The position numbers were made by a program, and so were the translations under genes. A DNA stretch of 47,751 nt, taken from positions 1 to 47,751 of the forward strand of contig CAKUOH010000018.1 of NCBI GenBank assembly GCA_934668765.1. Direction: 5' to 3'. The stretch comes from an uncultured Helicobacteraceae bacterium (GTDB taxonomy: Bacteria > Campylobacterota > Campylobacteria > Campylobacterales > Helicobacteraceae). Positions 7,943 to 16,195 of the stretch are shown here, in pieces. Under the pieces are notes generated by a model. The model was given only the letters and a program-made list of their open reading frames with translations, did not search any database and had not been told where the DNA came from. The first letter of the stretch is position 1. Every line of letters begins with the position of its first letter.

Positions 7943-8548
7943 TTATGGAGTAGATTCGGCGGATTTTGTAGGTTTATCGTTGCTTTTTACGCCATTAGTG
8001 TGAATCTCATCAGTCATAATCACAGCAAAGATAAGCAATGCAGATACGACAAACGCCCCAATCGCAGATATAACTATGGCATTTCCGTCCATATTTCTAA
8101 ATCCGTGCGCTATGCCTAGCCAATGCCACAAATATGACAGCACCCACATAAGCCCCGCCAAAAATTCCACCACAACAAAGCCCATAATCGCCAAAAATAG
8201 CCTACTCTCTGTGATTACCACGACTTCTTTGGCAAAGCGCAATGCAAATCCAAACAAAATCGGCGCACTTATAATAGCCACTACAAAGCCCACATAGAAT
8301 GTATTAAACCCTATTGACGCGGAGATGCTAGGGCTTACAAGGGCTAGTCCCGTGATATAGGCGAGATTTGCCAAAAGGGCGATTGTATAAGATTTAAAAA
8401 TCGTGGCACTTTGGCTGTCTTGTTTAAGCATATAGATGATATGCAGTTGCAAAACTATGGCGATGATAAATGCGATTTTGAAAAACAAAGCAAGTAAAAA
8501 ACACGCCGCAGAGACATAAGATTCAAGTTTGATATTTTCAAGATTCAT
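7943..8548 (-). CDS. Unknown integral membrane protein
   Basis: 201 residues, not recognised. It has about five hydrophobic segments (roughly residues 12-38, 52-72, 76-102, 112-140, 150-175) and a charged C-terminal tail of about 20 residues (HTNGVKSNDKPTKSAESTP). Start at 8548 (MNLENIKLESYVSAACF), preceded on its strand by an AAAAAGG-type site. It stands alone, converging on the 7018 gene with only 13 bases between stops. Confidence 0.6.
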   Translation of the reverse strand: MNLENIKLESYVSAACFLLALFFKIAFIIAIVLQLHIIYMLKQDSQSATIFKSYTIALLANLAYITGLALVSPSISASIGFNTFYVGFVVAIISAPILFGFALRFAKEVVVITESRLFLAIMGFVVVEFLAGLMWVLSYLWHWLGIAHGFRNMDGNAIVISAIGAFVVSALLIFAVIMTDEIHTNGVKSNDKPTKSAESTP

Positions 8549-8847
8549 TATAAGCCTTTTTAGTGGTTTTGTAGCAATACGCTAATTTATGCAAAATTAT
8601 AGCATAAAAAATTATCGCAGTTTTTTGAATGGATAAAAGTTTGTTATGAAAAATAGCATTGTATTTTAATATTTTGATTTCAAAGCCTTTGAGTTGCTTT
8701 TCAGCAATCGCACTCTCCATACTATCGCACACTTCGTAATAGCCAAGTTTGTCAATATTGCATTTTGTGAATTAGATTCTAAAAATCTAATTTATTGATT
8801 CAATTTTGGGTTATTGATTTTTATTTTTGATTAGATTTGCGTGTTTT

Positions 8848-8885
8848 GGATTGCCACGACTTGCATTCGCAAGTCTCGCAATGAC
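8848..8885. repeat. GTCATTGCGA-family repeat
   Basis: GGATTGCCACGACTTGC followed by ATTCGCAAGTCTCGCAATGAC. ACTTGC and GCAAGT form an internal stem. It has the same right end as the copies at 6908, 15683 and 31720. Confidence 0.65.
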
Positions 8886-8935
8886 GGGAAAAATAAAGCC
8901 CCCACTCTCAAAGTAAAAAAAGGGAGGGTATTTGC

Positions 8936-8956
8936 GATTCGGCGGGTCGCCGAATC
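8936..8956 (-). terminator. Hairpin terminator of the porin gene
   Basis: A perfect 9-bp stem (GATTCGGCG / CGCCGAATC) with a 3-base loop, 26 bases past the porin stop. On the minus strand a run of T follows about 16 bases later, so it is a good hairpin but not a textbook terminator. Confidence 0.55.
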
Positions 8957-8981
8957 TTGCAATTACGCAATAGCAATCACC

Positions 8982-10148
8982 CTAGAAATTCAATGAGAAT
9001 TGCACTGTTGCTAGGAAGTTGCCTATATTAACAGCTCCCCATTTGCCTGTAGCTTTAGTAGCTTCTGTTTTGCCCATATAGCCTACTTGTGGGATTATAT
9101 TAAATCCAGCACCGACTTTATAAGGCAATTGCACAAATCCAGCATAAGAGTGTATATCACCATTATCACCTTGATTGTGAGTATATTGATAACCAGCACC
9201 GATTTTTAATGCCAAATCATTAGTTAGATTCATACCATATTCTAGTGCTAAAGCAGCTATGTTTGTATTGTTTGATCCTCTAACAGATGATGTAACGCCG
9301 ACATTTTGGAATCCTGCTTTTAGTATAGGTGTAGCGATGAGAATCTCGCCTAGTTTTTCAGCATTGTATCCATAGGTTAGCAATGCAGCTACATAGCTAT
9401 CGCCAAATGTAGGGCGGACACCAGCGGTTACAAGGAATGCGTTTTTGGTATTGCCCTCTGAAGTTATGCCATTACTAGTGACACGAGTAGCAAATCTTCT
9501 ATACGCATAAGTTGCTGCGACTTTTGCGCGAATCGAGCTATCTTTATACTCATAGCCGACTGAAAATCTAGGCACTTCATAGCCTACGCCATTGTTGTCT
9601 TTGCCACCGCCAAAATCATTTTCACTGATAGAAAATGTAAGTCCAGCTACGCTATATGCGATTTGCAATCGTCTTGTGCTACTGAGTTTACCACCAAAGC
9701 CATTTAGCCCATTGTCAGTATTCCAAGTATCACTTGAAAATCCGCCCATTGAAGTAATTAGCTCAACTTTACCAGCTAGTAGCTTACCTGCATCACCGAA
9801 GTCATATCCAGCATATAATTGACGGAAACCTGTATTGCCACCTGCGCCATAAAGCGTAGATTCGCTCACACCGATAAGTGCCGCACCAAAGACTTTGCCA
9901 ACGGTGAAGTTGATACCGATTCGCGAGTTGCCTTGAATGCCTGATAGAAATTCGCCATTTGTTTTTTTGCTATTTTTTGTGATTTTGCCATCATACATTC
10001 CATTAGTAATGTTTAAGCCGTAGCCTAGCAACGCCCTTGCAGACCCAAATACACCGAAACTTTTATCGCCGTTTTTATAAACCTCAAATGCGTTTAGCTG
10101 CCCGAGCAATGCCCCTGCCGCCACCGCGCTGATTAAAACTCTTTTCAT
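8982..10148 (-). CDS. Outer-membrane porin (MOMP/Hop-type)
   Basis: 388 residues from ATG 10148. A clear signal peptide (MKRVLISAVAAGALLGQLNA, cut before FEV) is followed by alternating beta-strand sequence with many Gly/Tyr/Phe and a C-terminal Phe (TVQFSLNF), the signature of outer-membrane beta-barrels inserted by the Bam machinery. The pattern of the first mature residues (FGSARALLGYGLNITNG) resembles the major outer-membrane porins of Campylobacter and enteric Helicobacter, which pass small solutes. The frame is open further upstream to 10217, but an AGGAGGTATC site directly before 10148 fixes the start. With a near-consensus promoter it is probably highly expressed. Confidence 0.82.
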   Translation of the reverse strand: MKRVLISAVAAGALLGQLNAFEVYKNGDKSFGVFGSARALLGYGLNITNGMYDGKITKNSKKTNGEFLSGIQGNSRIGINFTVGKVFGAALIGVSESTLYGAGGNTGFRQLYAGYDFGDAGKLLAGKVELITSMGGFSSDTWNTDNGLNGFGGKLSSTRRLQIAYSVAGLTFSISENDFGGGKDNNGVGYEVPRFSVGYEYKDSSIRAKVAATYAYRRFATRVTSNGITSEGNTKNAFLVTAGVRPTFGDSYVAALLTYGYNAEKLGEILIATPILKAGFQNVGVTSSVRGSNNTNIAALALEYGMNLTNDLALKIGAGYQYTHNQGDNGDIHSYAGFVQLPYKVGAGFNIIPQVGYMGKTEATKATGKWGAVNIGNFLATVQFSLNF

Positions 10149-10187
10149 AAGATACCTCCTAAATTTTGATTTGTAAAGAGCGGTAGA

Positions 10188-10217
10188 ATTAAAGCAAAAT
10201 TTATGCCACTTTGTCAA
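10188..10217 (-). promoter_or_regulatory. Strong sigma70-type promoter of the porin
   Basis: On the minus strand, TTGACA (10212-10217) lies 18 bases before TTTAAT (10188-10193), with a TG extension. A consensus -35 is rare in this group, which leans on the -10 alone. Confidence 0.7.
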
Positions 10218-10340
10218 TGAAATGTGTAGAAATTATGTAAAGTTTATGTAAAAAAATGTTTGGATTTGTTTGGTTTGCTTCGGAGAATCTACGATTTGTC
10301 TTAGCAAATGATGAAATGGGGGCAATTTGCTTTAAGGTTT

Positions 10341-10372
10341 GGATTGCTTCGGGCTGTCGCTCTTGTAATGAC
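10341..10372. repeat. GTCATTGCGA-family repeat, diverged
   Basis: GGATTGCTTCGGGCTGTCGC and then TCTTGTAATGAC; the same left and right ends as other copies with two or three changes. Confidence 0.55.
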
Positions 10373-10378
10373 TGAATT

Positions 10379-10490
10379 TTACCCACCCCCTTAATCCCCC
10401 TCCGCAAGGGAGGGGGAAATTTGAATGAATCCCCATTCGCAAGGGAGGGGGAAATTTGAATGAATCCCCATTCGCAAAGGAGGGGGAATC
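10379..10490. repeat. GC-rich repeat followed by tandem 35-base units
   Basis: A reverse-orientation copy of the GC-rich element (ACCCACCCCCTTAATCC onwards) runs into tandem units of 35 bases beginning CGCAAGGGAGGGGG and containing AATTTGAATGAATCCCC: unit 1 at 10403-10437, unit 2 at 10438-10472, and a partial third from 10473. It lies between the porin promoter and trmL. The rest of the 10218-10581 gap is AT-rich with no gene that I can support. Confidence 0.8.
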
Positions 10491-10581
10491 TTTGGCAGAA
10501 TTACCACGCGCAAGTGAGAGAGATTTTATTTTTTGGCAAAAAGTAGCAAAAATTTTAGGTGGATTCGCATTTCGTGCGGAT

Positions 10582-11037
10582 TTATTTTGTCCGAAATTGC
10601 CTCAATGCCTCATACGCCACGATACTAACGGCATTTGAGAGATTTAGACTCCTTGCATTATTTTGCATAGGAATCTTATAAGTTTGCGTAAAGTAGGCAT
10701 TTAGTAAGTCAAGTGGCAGTCCTTTATCCTCCCTGCCGAAATGCAAAAAGCACTCATCGCAGAATTGCGCCTCAAAATAGCTTTGATTTGCCTTTGTGCT
10801 TAAGAAAAAATGGTGCGAATCTATGGGGTTTTCACACTCAAACGCGCGAAAATTATCCCACTTTATTAGTTCAATCTCGCTAAAATAATCCATTCCAGCG
10901 CGTTTTAAGTGTCTATCATTAAGCACGAATCCAAGCGGATAGATGAGATGAAGTCTCGCATTTAGCGCAAGGCAGAGTCGCCCGATATTGCCTGTATTTT
11001 GCGGGATTCGTGGCTCGTGCAAAACGATATTTAGCAT
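10582..11037 (-). CDS. trmL: tRNA (cytidine(34)-2'-O)-methyltransferase, TrmL/YibK family
   Basis: 151 residues. A minimal SPOUT methyltransferase that 2'-O-methylates the wobble base of leucine tRNAs using S-adenosylmethionine. The N-terminal LHEPRIPQNTGNIGRLCLA and the C-terminal knot SLNLSNAVSIVAYEALRQF are diagnostic. The central LHFGREDKGLP is the SAM-pocket loop (usually FGxExxGLP). Its ATG at 11037 abuts the stop of the maf-like gene (11038-11040), so the two are co-transcribed. Confidence 0.92.
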   Translation of the reverse strand: MLNIVLHEPRIPQNTGNIGRLCLALNARLHLIYPLGFVLNDRHLKRAGMDYFSEIELIKWDNFRAFECENPIDSHHFFLSTKANQSYFEAQFCDECFLHFGREDKGLPLDLLNAYFTQTYKIPMQNNARSLNLSNAVSIVAYEALRQFRTK

Positions 11038-13305
11038 TTATAAATCCTTGATTTGCGCTTCAAAGTCTGCTACCGCGCATAAAATCACTTCTTTGCACGC
11101 ACAAAATGGCGTTTTTATGTCGTTGCTTTTTATGGATAGCAGGGCAATCATCGCACTTTGCAGTAAATGGCATACTGAGCCTTCAAATAAAATGCCGACT
11201 TTGGGATTTTTTTCGCTAATCTTTGCTAAAAATTCGCTCATTTTATCGATAAAAACAAATAATTCTTGTTTGGTTGAAATCTCACAATTTAGGGCATTTG
11301 TAAGCTCATCGATGAATTTTAGTGCTGAATTTTGTAGCGCATTTTTGGCTAAATCTATCATTGATTTGTCTATAAAAAATTTTGATGAATTAAGATTTTC
11401 CTTTGTGGTGCGGGATTTTAGGGTAAGATTTGGCGTAAAAACTGTGCCCATTATTTTTGCTCCAAAGCTTAAATTATGCACGGATTTTGGCTTATAGTGC
11501 GCGATTGCAAGGGCGAAACTCTCTTTGCTTAAAGAAAAAATCGCATTGCTAAAAACTTCAAAATCATCGCGATTTCCCTCTACTTTGAAGCAATCTAGCG
11601 GGATTTCGGTGCGTTCATCGCCATAGATTGAGCCGCTTGCGTGTTTGGCAAAGCCACGCACGAATCCGCAGTCCATTCCGCACATTATGATTTCCTCGCT
11701 CATTGCACAAGCAAGGCTAAATCCTGCATTTCCCACAAATGGAGCGCAAAATTCAAGTGGGACGATTTGTGTGGCGATTTTATCAAAAATATAACTTGCC
11801 GCGCTGCCGCCACGCATAAAAAGTGTCGAATCTTGCGATATTTCAAGCACTTTTGGATTGACAAGCGAAGCGCAAAGCGTGGCGGTTTTCCCTAAATTTG
11901 AGCTTTGCAAAACTTCGGCAAGATAGGGGACGCGCTCGATTTCGATTTGAAAATCTATGATAATATTATGCGCTTTAAGCACCTTTAACGCCGTGCCACA
12001 GCTAAAAATCAGCATTTTCTCTTGGTTTGCGCGGATAAAATCGATATTTGATTCAAGGCTAGGACCGCTCCCCACCACGCAAATGGGCGTTTTTAGCTTG
12101 GAATCTAAACGCAAAAAGGGCGCGTTTTTGGCATTGGCAAACGCATTTTTTAACCCTATCATTTCGTCCTCAAAGCTCCCCCAACCACGCGCATTTGCCC
12201 TATAAGTCTCAAGCGTTAGTTGCTTAAAAGCCTCTACTTTTTGGCTTTTTAGCAAAGTTAGCTCAAGGCGCAAAAAATTATTTGTGATTTTTTTGCTATA
12301 AAAGTAGTGGTTTAAAAGTCCCTTATCTAGCAGGTTTTCAATGAAAATATAGCAGGATTTAGGGCTAACGCGCGAAAAAAGCAATTCATAATCCACAAAG
12401 TAGCACGACAGCGCGAAAAGTTCGGCTTCCTCTTCATAAATCAAAAGTGAGTGAAAAAAATAGCCCATTTCTAGCAAAATATCCAAAAATAGTCCGCCAC
12501 AAAGCCCAAAAATGTTTGTTTGGGGGAGGAAAAGTGGAGGCAAGTGATAGGCTGGATTTATATGCGAATCTACCCACTCACTGCACCGCCCTAGCGCAAG
12601 GGAGGGAGAATCTAGTTTTTCTGCCATTGATTTGCCTAATTTGGATTGCTTTGATTTGCTGCACGAATCTTGCAAGGACGATTCTACCCACCCCCTTAAT
12701 CCCCCTCCGCAAGGGAGTGGGAAATTGTTAGATTTTACATAACTAGATTCCCCCTCTTTTGCAAAAGCAGTTGCATTTTGTTTTTTCGCCCTTGCAAAAG
12801 TGGTTGCATTTTGTTTCCCCTCCATTGCGCTAGGGTGGTGCAGGGGGTGGGTAGAATCTGCAAAATCAGCGGAATGTTTATTTAAAGACGAATTGCCACT
12901 AGTAATATCCACAATGCGATTTATCGCCTCCGCTGTCGCTTTTAGATTCGCCACGCCGTAATTTCCATCGCTATTTTTTTGCAGTTTTTTTAGGCGTAGA
13001 TTGTTTGCGTAAATGCGCCATTTATCGTTATTTAGCGGAGTTTGGGCGATATTTTGCGCCACACTTACAAACGCACCTTTGGGGTAGAGAAAACGGCGAT
13101 TTTGCAAATCAATGATATTTATTTCATCTTTACTAAAATAGAGATTATACTTGCGATTCGCGCCATTTAGCGCGATTTGAAGTGATTTTGCGATTTTGTT
13201 ATTGCTAAAAAATGCGATATTTTTTAGCATACGATTTTGCATTATGACTTGCGCATTTTTATAGGCTACTTCACTTGAATCGCCACCGCTTTGGGCGCAA
13301 ATCAA
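11038..13305 (-). CDS. Maf/DUF115-family motility accessory protein with an in-frame repeat insertion
   Basis: About 755 residues. The C-terminal half is the DUF115 (MptE-like) domain of motility accessory factors, linked to flagellin glycosylation with pseudaminic/legionaminic acid: VVGSGPSLESNIDF near residue 410, SCGTALKVLKAHNI, RGGSAASYIFDK and GNAGFSLACAMSEEIIMCG. It lies directly downstream of flgE. Residues of about 135-250 are unlike the family and are encoded by three GC-rich repeats (12567-12860), giving peptides such as THPLHHPSAMEGKQN and PLPCGGGLRGWV. The frame stays open throughout. The start is uncertain: TTG 13305 is shown, ATG 13242 is possible, and codons further up to 13326 are also open. 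Neither start has a clear ribosome site. Confidence 0.82.
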   Translation of the reverse strand: MICAQSGGDSSEVAYKNAQVIMQNRMLKNIAFFSNNKIAKSLQIALNGANRKYNLYFSKDEINIIDLQNRRFLYPKGAFVSVAQNIAQTPLNNDKWRIYANNLRLKKLQKNSDGNYGVANLKATAEAINRIVDITSGNSSLNKHSADFADSTHPLHHPSAMEGKQNATTFARAKKQNATAFAKEGESSYVKSNNFPLPCGGGLRGWVESSLQDSCSKSKQSKLGKSMAEKLDSPSLALGRCSEWVDSHINPAYHLPPLFLPQTNIFGLCGGLFLDILLEMGYFFHSLLIYEEEAELFALSCYFVDYELLFSRVSPKSCYIFIENLLDKGLLNHYFYSKKITNNFLRLELTLLKSQKVEAFKQLTLETYRANARGWGSFEDEMIGLKNAFANAKNAPFLRLDSKLKTPICVVGSGPSLESNIDFIRANQEKMLIFSCGTALKVLKAHNIIIDFQIEIERVPYLAEVLQSSNLGKTATLCASLVNPKVLEISQDSTLFMRGGSAASYIFDKIATQIVPLEFCAPFVGNAGFSLACAMSEEIIMCGMDCGFVRGFAKHASGSIYGDERTEIPLDCFKVEGNRDDFEVFSNAIFSLSKESFALAIAHYKPKSVHNLSFGAKIMGTVFTPNLTLKSRTTKENLNSSKFFIDKSMIDLAKNALQNSALKFIDELTNALNCEISTKQELFVFIDKMSEFLAKISEKNPKVGILFEGSVCHLLQSAMIALLSIKSNDIKTPFCACKEVILCAVADFEAQIKDL
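12567..12614. repeat. GC-rich repeat copy 1 inside the maf-like gene
   Basis: TACCCACTCACTGCACCGCC and then CTAGCGCAAGGGAGGGAG: a diverged reverse-orientation copy. Translated on the minus strand it gives SPSLALGRCSEWVDS. Confidence 0.7.
12681..12725. repeat. GC-rich repeat copy 2 inside the maf-like gene
   Basis: TACCCACCCCCTTAATCC and then CCCTCCGCAAGGGAGTGGG; a near-consensus reverse-orientation copy. On the coding strand it reads PLPCGGGLRGWVES, the same peptide as in dprA and the psd-like gene. Confidence 0.85.
12757..12817. repeat. Two direct repeats of 31 bases inside the maf-like gene
   Basis: TTGCAAAAGCAGTTGCATTT and TTGCAAAAGTGGTTGCATTT, each followed by TGTTT, lie side by side between two GC-rich copies. 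They give the repeated peptide KQNATTFARA / KQNATAFAKE. Confidence 0.7.
12812..12860. repeat. GC-rich repeat copy 3 inside the maf-like gene
   Basis: TTTCCCCTCCATTGCGCTAG and then GGTGGTGCAGGGGGTGGGTAG, in forward orientation; with 12681-12725 it forms an inverted pair. Coding-strand peptide DSTHPLHHPSAMEGK. Confidence 0.7.
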
Positions 13306-13322
13306 GTTTTCAAAAAGACTAT

Positions 13323-15473
13323 CTATTGTTTAAGTCCTAAAAGCGTATTTAAGATTTGGTCAGAAGTCGTAACTGCCTTTGAGTTTGCTTGGAATCCTCG
13401 CTGAACGACTATTAGTTGCGTTAATGCGCGAGATAAATCCACATTGCTCATTTCTAGCTTTGAGCCACTAACGCCTCCCCTACGCCCTGTATTTGGTGCG
13501 CCGACTATTGGTTCGCCTGAGTTTCCGCTTTGGCTAAATATATTGCCACCTTCGGCTTGAAGTCCTGCGTTGTTTGCGAAGTTTGCTAGTGCGACTTGCG
13601 CGAGTGCTAACGCCTTGCCGTTGCTAAATGCGCCTAGCAAAGTGCCATTTGCATCAAAGCGAATATCTACCAAATCCCCTGCGATGTAGCCATTTTGTGA
13701 GATTGTATAAGTTTCAGAGATTCTATCTACGCTAGTTAGTCCGCCAAAAGTGCCGTTATCGCCAAATGCAAGTTCTAATCTCTGTGGCGAAGTAGAGCCA
13801 TTTTTTGGGTCAAATTGAAGCACGGGCGGATTCATACCTGCTAGTGAGCCATCAGAGTTAAATGAAGCGCGTCCGCCCTCTAAAATATTTGGGCGCGTTG
13901 GGCTACCACCGATAAATTGCGCAGGTTCAGGCAAAATCGCACGGAAACTCCACTCACTCCCCGCGATTTTGTAAAATTCAAAGCGCACTGTATGCTTTGA
14001 GCCTAAACTATCCACCACATCGACACTTGTAGCGTGAGTTGCCACGCCAAAAACGCCCGTGCTAGACACATTTCCGCCCTCCACAAGCGCGGTTGTCGAA
14101 ATGCCTTTCATTGCTTCTTTTAAAATCACATTGTTGCTTACATTGTCATTATAAAAGCTACTAACAGCGATATTTAGGTTGTTTTTAAAGTCATCGCCAT
14201 CATCGGCATTTTCAATCTCAAACATACCATAGCGATTTACGCGCACAAACACACTCGCAGTGGAATCGCCATAAGGAATCTGCGGATTTTTGACAAGATT
14301 CGCATCTTGTTGCATAAGAGCGCGTAAATCCTCTGTTGTCCTAAATTGTCCGCTTGTAGAGTCGGCATCTTGGGCGTTTGTGTATTGATAAGAAAATGCC
14401 GTAATCACGCTATCGCCCTCTTTAAAGTTAGAAAACGCGCCCGTGCCACCTGTGGTAATCAAAATATTTTTTGTCCTTGCGTCCCCATCGCGATTGTTTT
14501 CATTTTCAATGCGAAGCATTCCATTATCGATATATGCTTCCACGCCCGTCCTATCCCTTGCAGCGTTAATGGCATTTTGCGCGGCAATTAGCGTAGAAAT
14601 CCCTGTCGCAGCCGAATCATTAGCAAATGAAATCTCTATGCCATTGATTCCCACAGAGCTATTTACATTTGTGGGTGTAATGGCTTGACGCATTTGTGCG
14701 ATTTGATAGCTAATCCAAATGCCTTGATTTTCTTTGAGTGCCAAAGCGTCCCCATCTGCATTAAAAAGCGCACCCATATCATAAGAAATCTGCATAAGTT
14801 TATTTTTGGAATCATAAATGGGTATTTCAGGGTCAACTTCGGTAGCGATTGATGAATCAAGCGCAGCTAGGGGAATCATCTGGTCTGCTCTGCGCCCTGC
14901 GTTTAGATTAGCACGAAGCGAAATCGCAGAAGTGGATTTGGCTGGCATAACCATCGCAGGGTCGATTTGAATGCTACGAATGGGTCCTGTGTGGTCTACT
15001 TTGAAAAATTCGTCTTCTGTCATATACTCGACATTTTCTAGCTCCCCACGAATCCACCCCTGCACTATATAACCGCCCGTATTTACCAAATTGCCATTAG
15101 CATCAAAGAGAAATTCGCCATTGCGCGTGTAATTGTGCGTGATGCCTCTATCAGGGCTAACGATAAAAAACCCATCGCCCTCAATCGCCAAATCCGTCTT
15201 AATATCCGTATTTTGCGTATTTCCTTGCGAAAAAACTTTTGTCGTAGCTTCGATTCCTACGCCTAGCCCGATTGAGAAGTCATTTTGCCCACCAAGCCCG
15301 TTTTTGTAGGGCGAAGATGCGATTCGCTTGATTTGACTAAGCATATCTACAAAACTTGCGCGCGAGTATTTGAATCCCACAGTATTGACATTTGCAATGT
15401 TGTTACTTTCCACATCTAACGCTATTTGGTGCGCTTGCATTCCGCTGACACCAGACCACAAAGACCTTAACAT
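13323..15473 (-). CDS. flgE: Flagellar hook protein FlgE
   Basis: 716 residues, the length typical of Helicobacter hook protein. Subunits assemble outside the cell into the hook joining rod and filament. The N-terminal axial motif LWSGVSGMQAHQIALDVES with NNIANVNTVGFKYS and the C-terminal LIVVQRGFQANSKAVTTS coiled segment form the D0 domain; the D1-D3 domains lie between. No cleaved signal peptide, as expected for flagellar type III export. A sigma54-type promoter lies upstream, and AAGGATAG precedes the ATG. The maf-like gene follows within a few bases, so hook and glycosylation functions may share a transcript. Confidence 0.95.
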   Translation of the reverse strand: MLRSLWSGVSGMQAHQIALDVESNNIANVNTVGFKYSRASFVDMLSQIKRIASSPYKNGLGGQNDFSIGLGVGIEATTKVFSQGNTQNTDIKTDLAIEGDGFFIVSPDRGITHNYTRNGEFLFDANGNLVNTGGYIVQGWIRGELENVEYMTEDEFFKVDHTGPIRSIQIDPAMVMPAKSTSAISLRANLNAGRRADQMIPLAALDSSIATEVDPEIPIYDSKNKLMQISYDMGALFNADGDALALKENQGIWISYQIAQMRQAITPTNVNSSVGINGIEISFANDSAATGISTLIAAQNAINAARDRTGVEAYIDNGMLRIENENNRDGDARTKNILITTGGTGAFSNFKEGDSVITAFSYQYTNAQDADSTSGQFRTTEDLRALMQQDANLVKNPQIPYGDSTASVFVRVNRYGMFEIENADDGDDFKNNLNIAVSSFYNDNVSNNVILKEAMKGISTTALVEGGNVSSTGVFGVATHATSVDVVDSLGSKHTVRFEFYKIAGSEWSFRAILPEPAQFIGGSPTRPNILEGGRASFNSDGSLAGMNPPVLQFDPKNGSTSPQRLELAFGDNGTFGGLTSVDRISETYTISQNGYIAGDLVDIRFDANGTLLGAFSNGKALALAQVALANFANNAGLQAEGGNIFSQSGNSGEPIVGAPNTGRRGGVSGSKLEMSNVDLSRALTQLIVVQRGFQANSKAVTTSDQILNTLLGLKQ

Positions 15474-15510
15474 ATCTATCCTTTTAACTAGAAATTATTG
15501 CGATTTGTAA

Positions 15511-15524
15511 GCAAATAATATTCC
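15511..15524 (-). promoter_or_regulatory. Sigma54 (RpoN) promoter of flgE
   Basis: On the minus strand AGGAATATTATTTGCTTA contains GG, ten bases, then GC, within the TTTGCTT context common in Helicobacter RpoN promoters. Start expected about 12 bases downstream (near 15499), giving a 25-base leader. Hook genes are RpoN/FlgR-controlled in this group. Confidence 0.75.
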
Positions 15525-15562
15525 TAAAAAAATGTGAGAAAATTTTGGAGGATTTGCATAGA

Positions 15563-15683
15563 TTGTCATTGTGAGATTTGTAACGCGATTTGTGGCAATC
15601 CAAAAATTGCCTATGATTGATATATCTGCATTGTAGATTATACGAATTCGTGGATTGCTTCGGGCTAAAGCCCTCGCAATGAT
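15563..15683. repeat. Composite GTCATTGCGA-family repeat between flgE and rnpB
   Basis: Left part GTCATTGTGAG ... GGCAATCCA (15564-15602) and right part TGGATTGCTTCGGGCTAAAG then CCCTCGCAATGA (15651-15683); the two parts are in inverted orientation. GGGCTAAAGCCC forms an internal hairpin. Confidence 0.65.
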
Positions 15684-15695
15684 AAAAATATGATT

Positions 15696-16110
15696 CTAGG
15701 TGTAGCTGTAAGCTGGATTCTGTATGCAAATCCGCGCTTTATGGCGCGAATCGCACTAGCGACTATTTATCTAAAAACGCATTTCACAACGCGCATAAAG
15801 CGAATGGCTAAAATGTGAGATTTTTAACCTGCCATTCTTGCTACGGATTGGGTTTGCAATGCAGCCCTAATTGCTTAAGGCTCGGTAAGCTCTTACCTCA
15901 CCCTTTCACCCTTACTTGATTTGCACTAAAAAGCGCAAATAAAGCGGTTTGCTTTCTGTTGCACTTTCCCTTATCTTGCGATAGCCATTTGTTAAATGGA
16001 ATCCTAATCTCGGTAGTCCAGACTTTCCTCTTTTTTATGCGAATCTTGTGCGAATCTCTTTTGTAAATCAGCGCAAATCGCACTAAAAAGCAGTCGCCCA
16101 CTACACCTAG
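15696..16110 (-). ncRNA. rnpB: RNase P RNA, bacterial type A
   Basis: Catalytic RNA that trims the 5' leader of tRNA precursors. On the minus strand the conserved blocks are GAGGAAAGTCTGGACTACCG (16011-16030) near the 5' end, AAGGGTGAAAGGGTGAGGTA followed by AGAGCTTACCGAG (about 15880-15912) in the P10-P11 region, and ACAGAATCCAGCTTACAG (15706-15723) near the 3' end. The ends pair over ten bases (CTAGGTGTAG at 15696-15705 with CTACACCTAG at 16101-16110), forming helix P1 and setting the boundaries. Length of about 415 bases is at the long end for this group. A promoter box lies at 16118-16126. Confidence 0.93.
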
Positions 16111-16117
16111 AGTGCGA

Positions 16118-16126
16118 ATTTTAGCA
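16118..16126 (-). promoter_or_regulatory. Extended -10 promoter of rnpB
   Basis: TGCTAAAAT on the minus strand, seven bases before the predicted RNA 5' end. Confidence 0.65.
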
Positions 16127-16195
16127 TAAAATTAGCGATTTATCCCTGCTATTTCTTTGGTATTTTTGCGATTCATACGCTAAATTTATGCGATT

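Larger units (their letters stand above)
8549..8981. other. Intergenic region with one repeat and the porin terminator
   Basis: 433 bases. AT-rich sequence with the divergent leader of the 7943-8548 gene (GCATAAAAA tracts), a GTCATTGCGA-family repeat at 8848-8885 and a terminator hairpin at 8936-8956. A 64-codon minus-strand frame (8538-8732) overlaps the membrane-protein start and has no support as a gene. Confidence 0.7.

Noticed and set aside
8538..8732. 64-codon minus-strand frame upstream of the 7943-8548 membrane gene
   Set aside because: Overlaps the start of that gene in another frame, has no ribosome site and no recognisable sequence.
10379..10490. Considered as a CRISPR array because of evenly spaced 35-base repeats
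   Set aside because: Units are directly abutting without unique spacers, and no cas genes are present.
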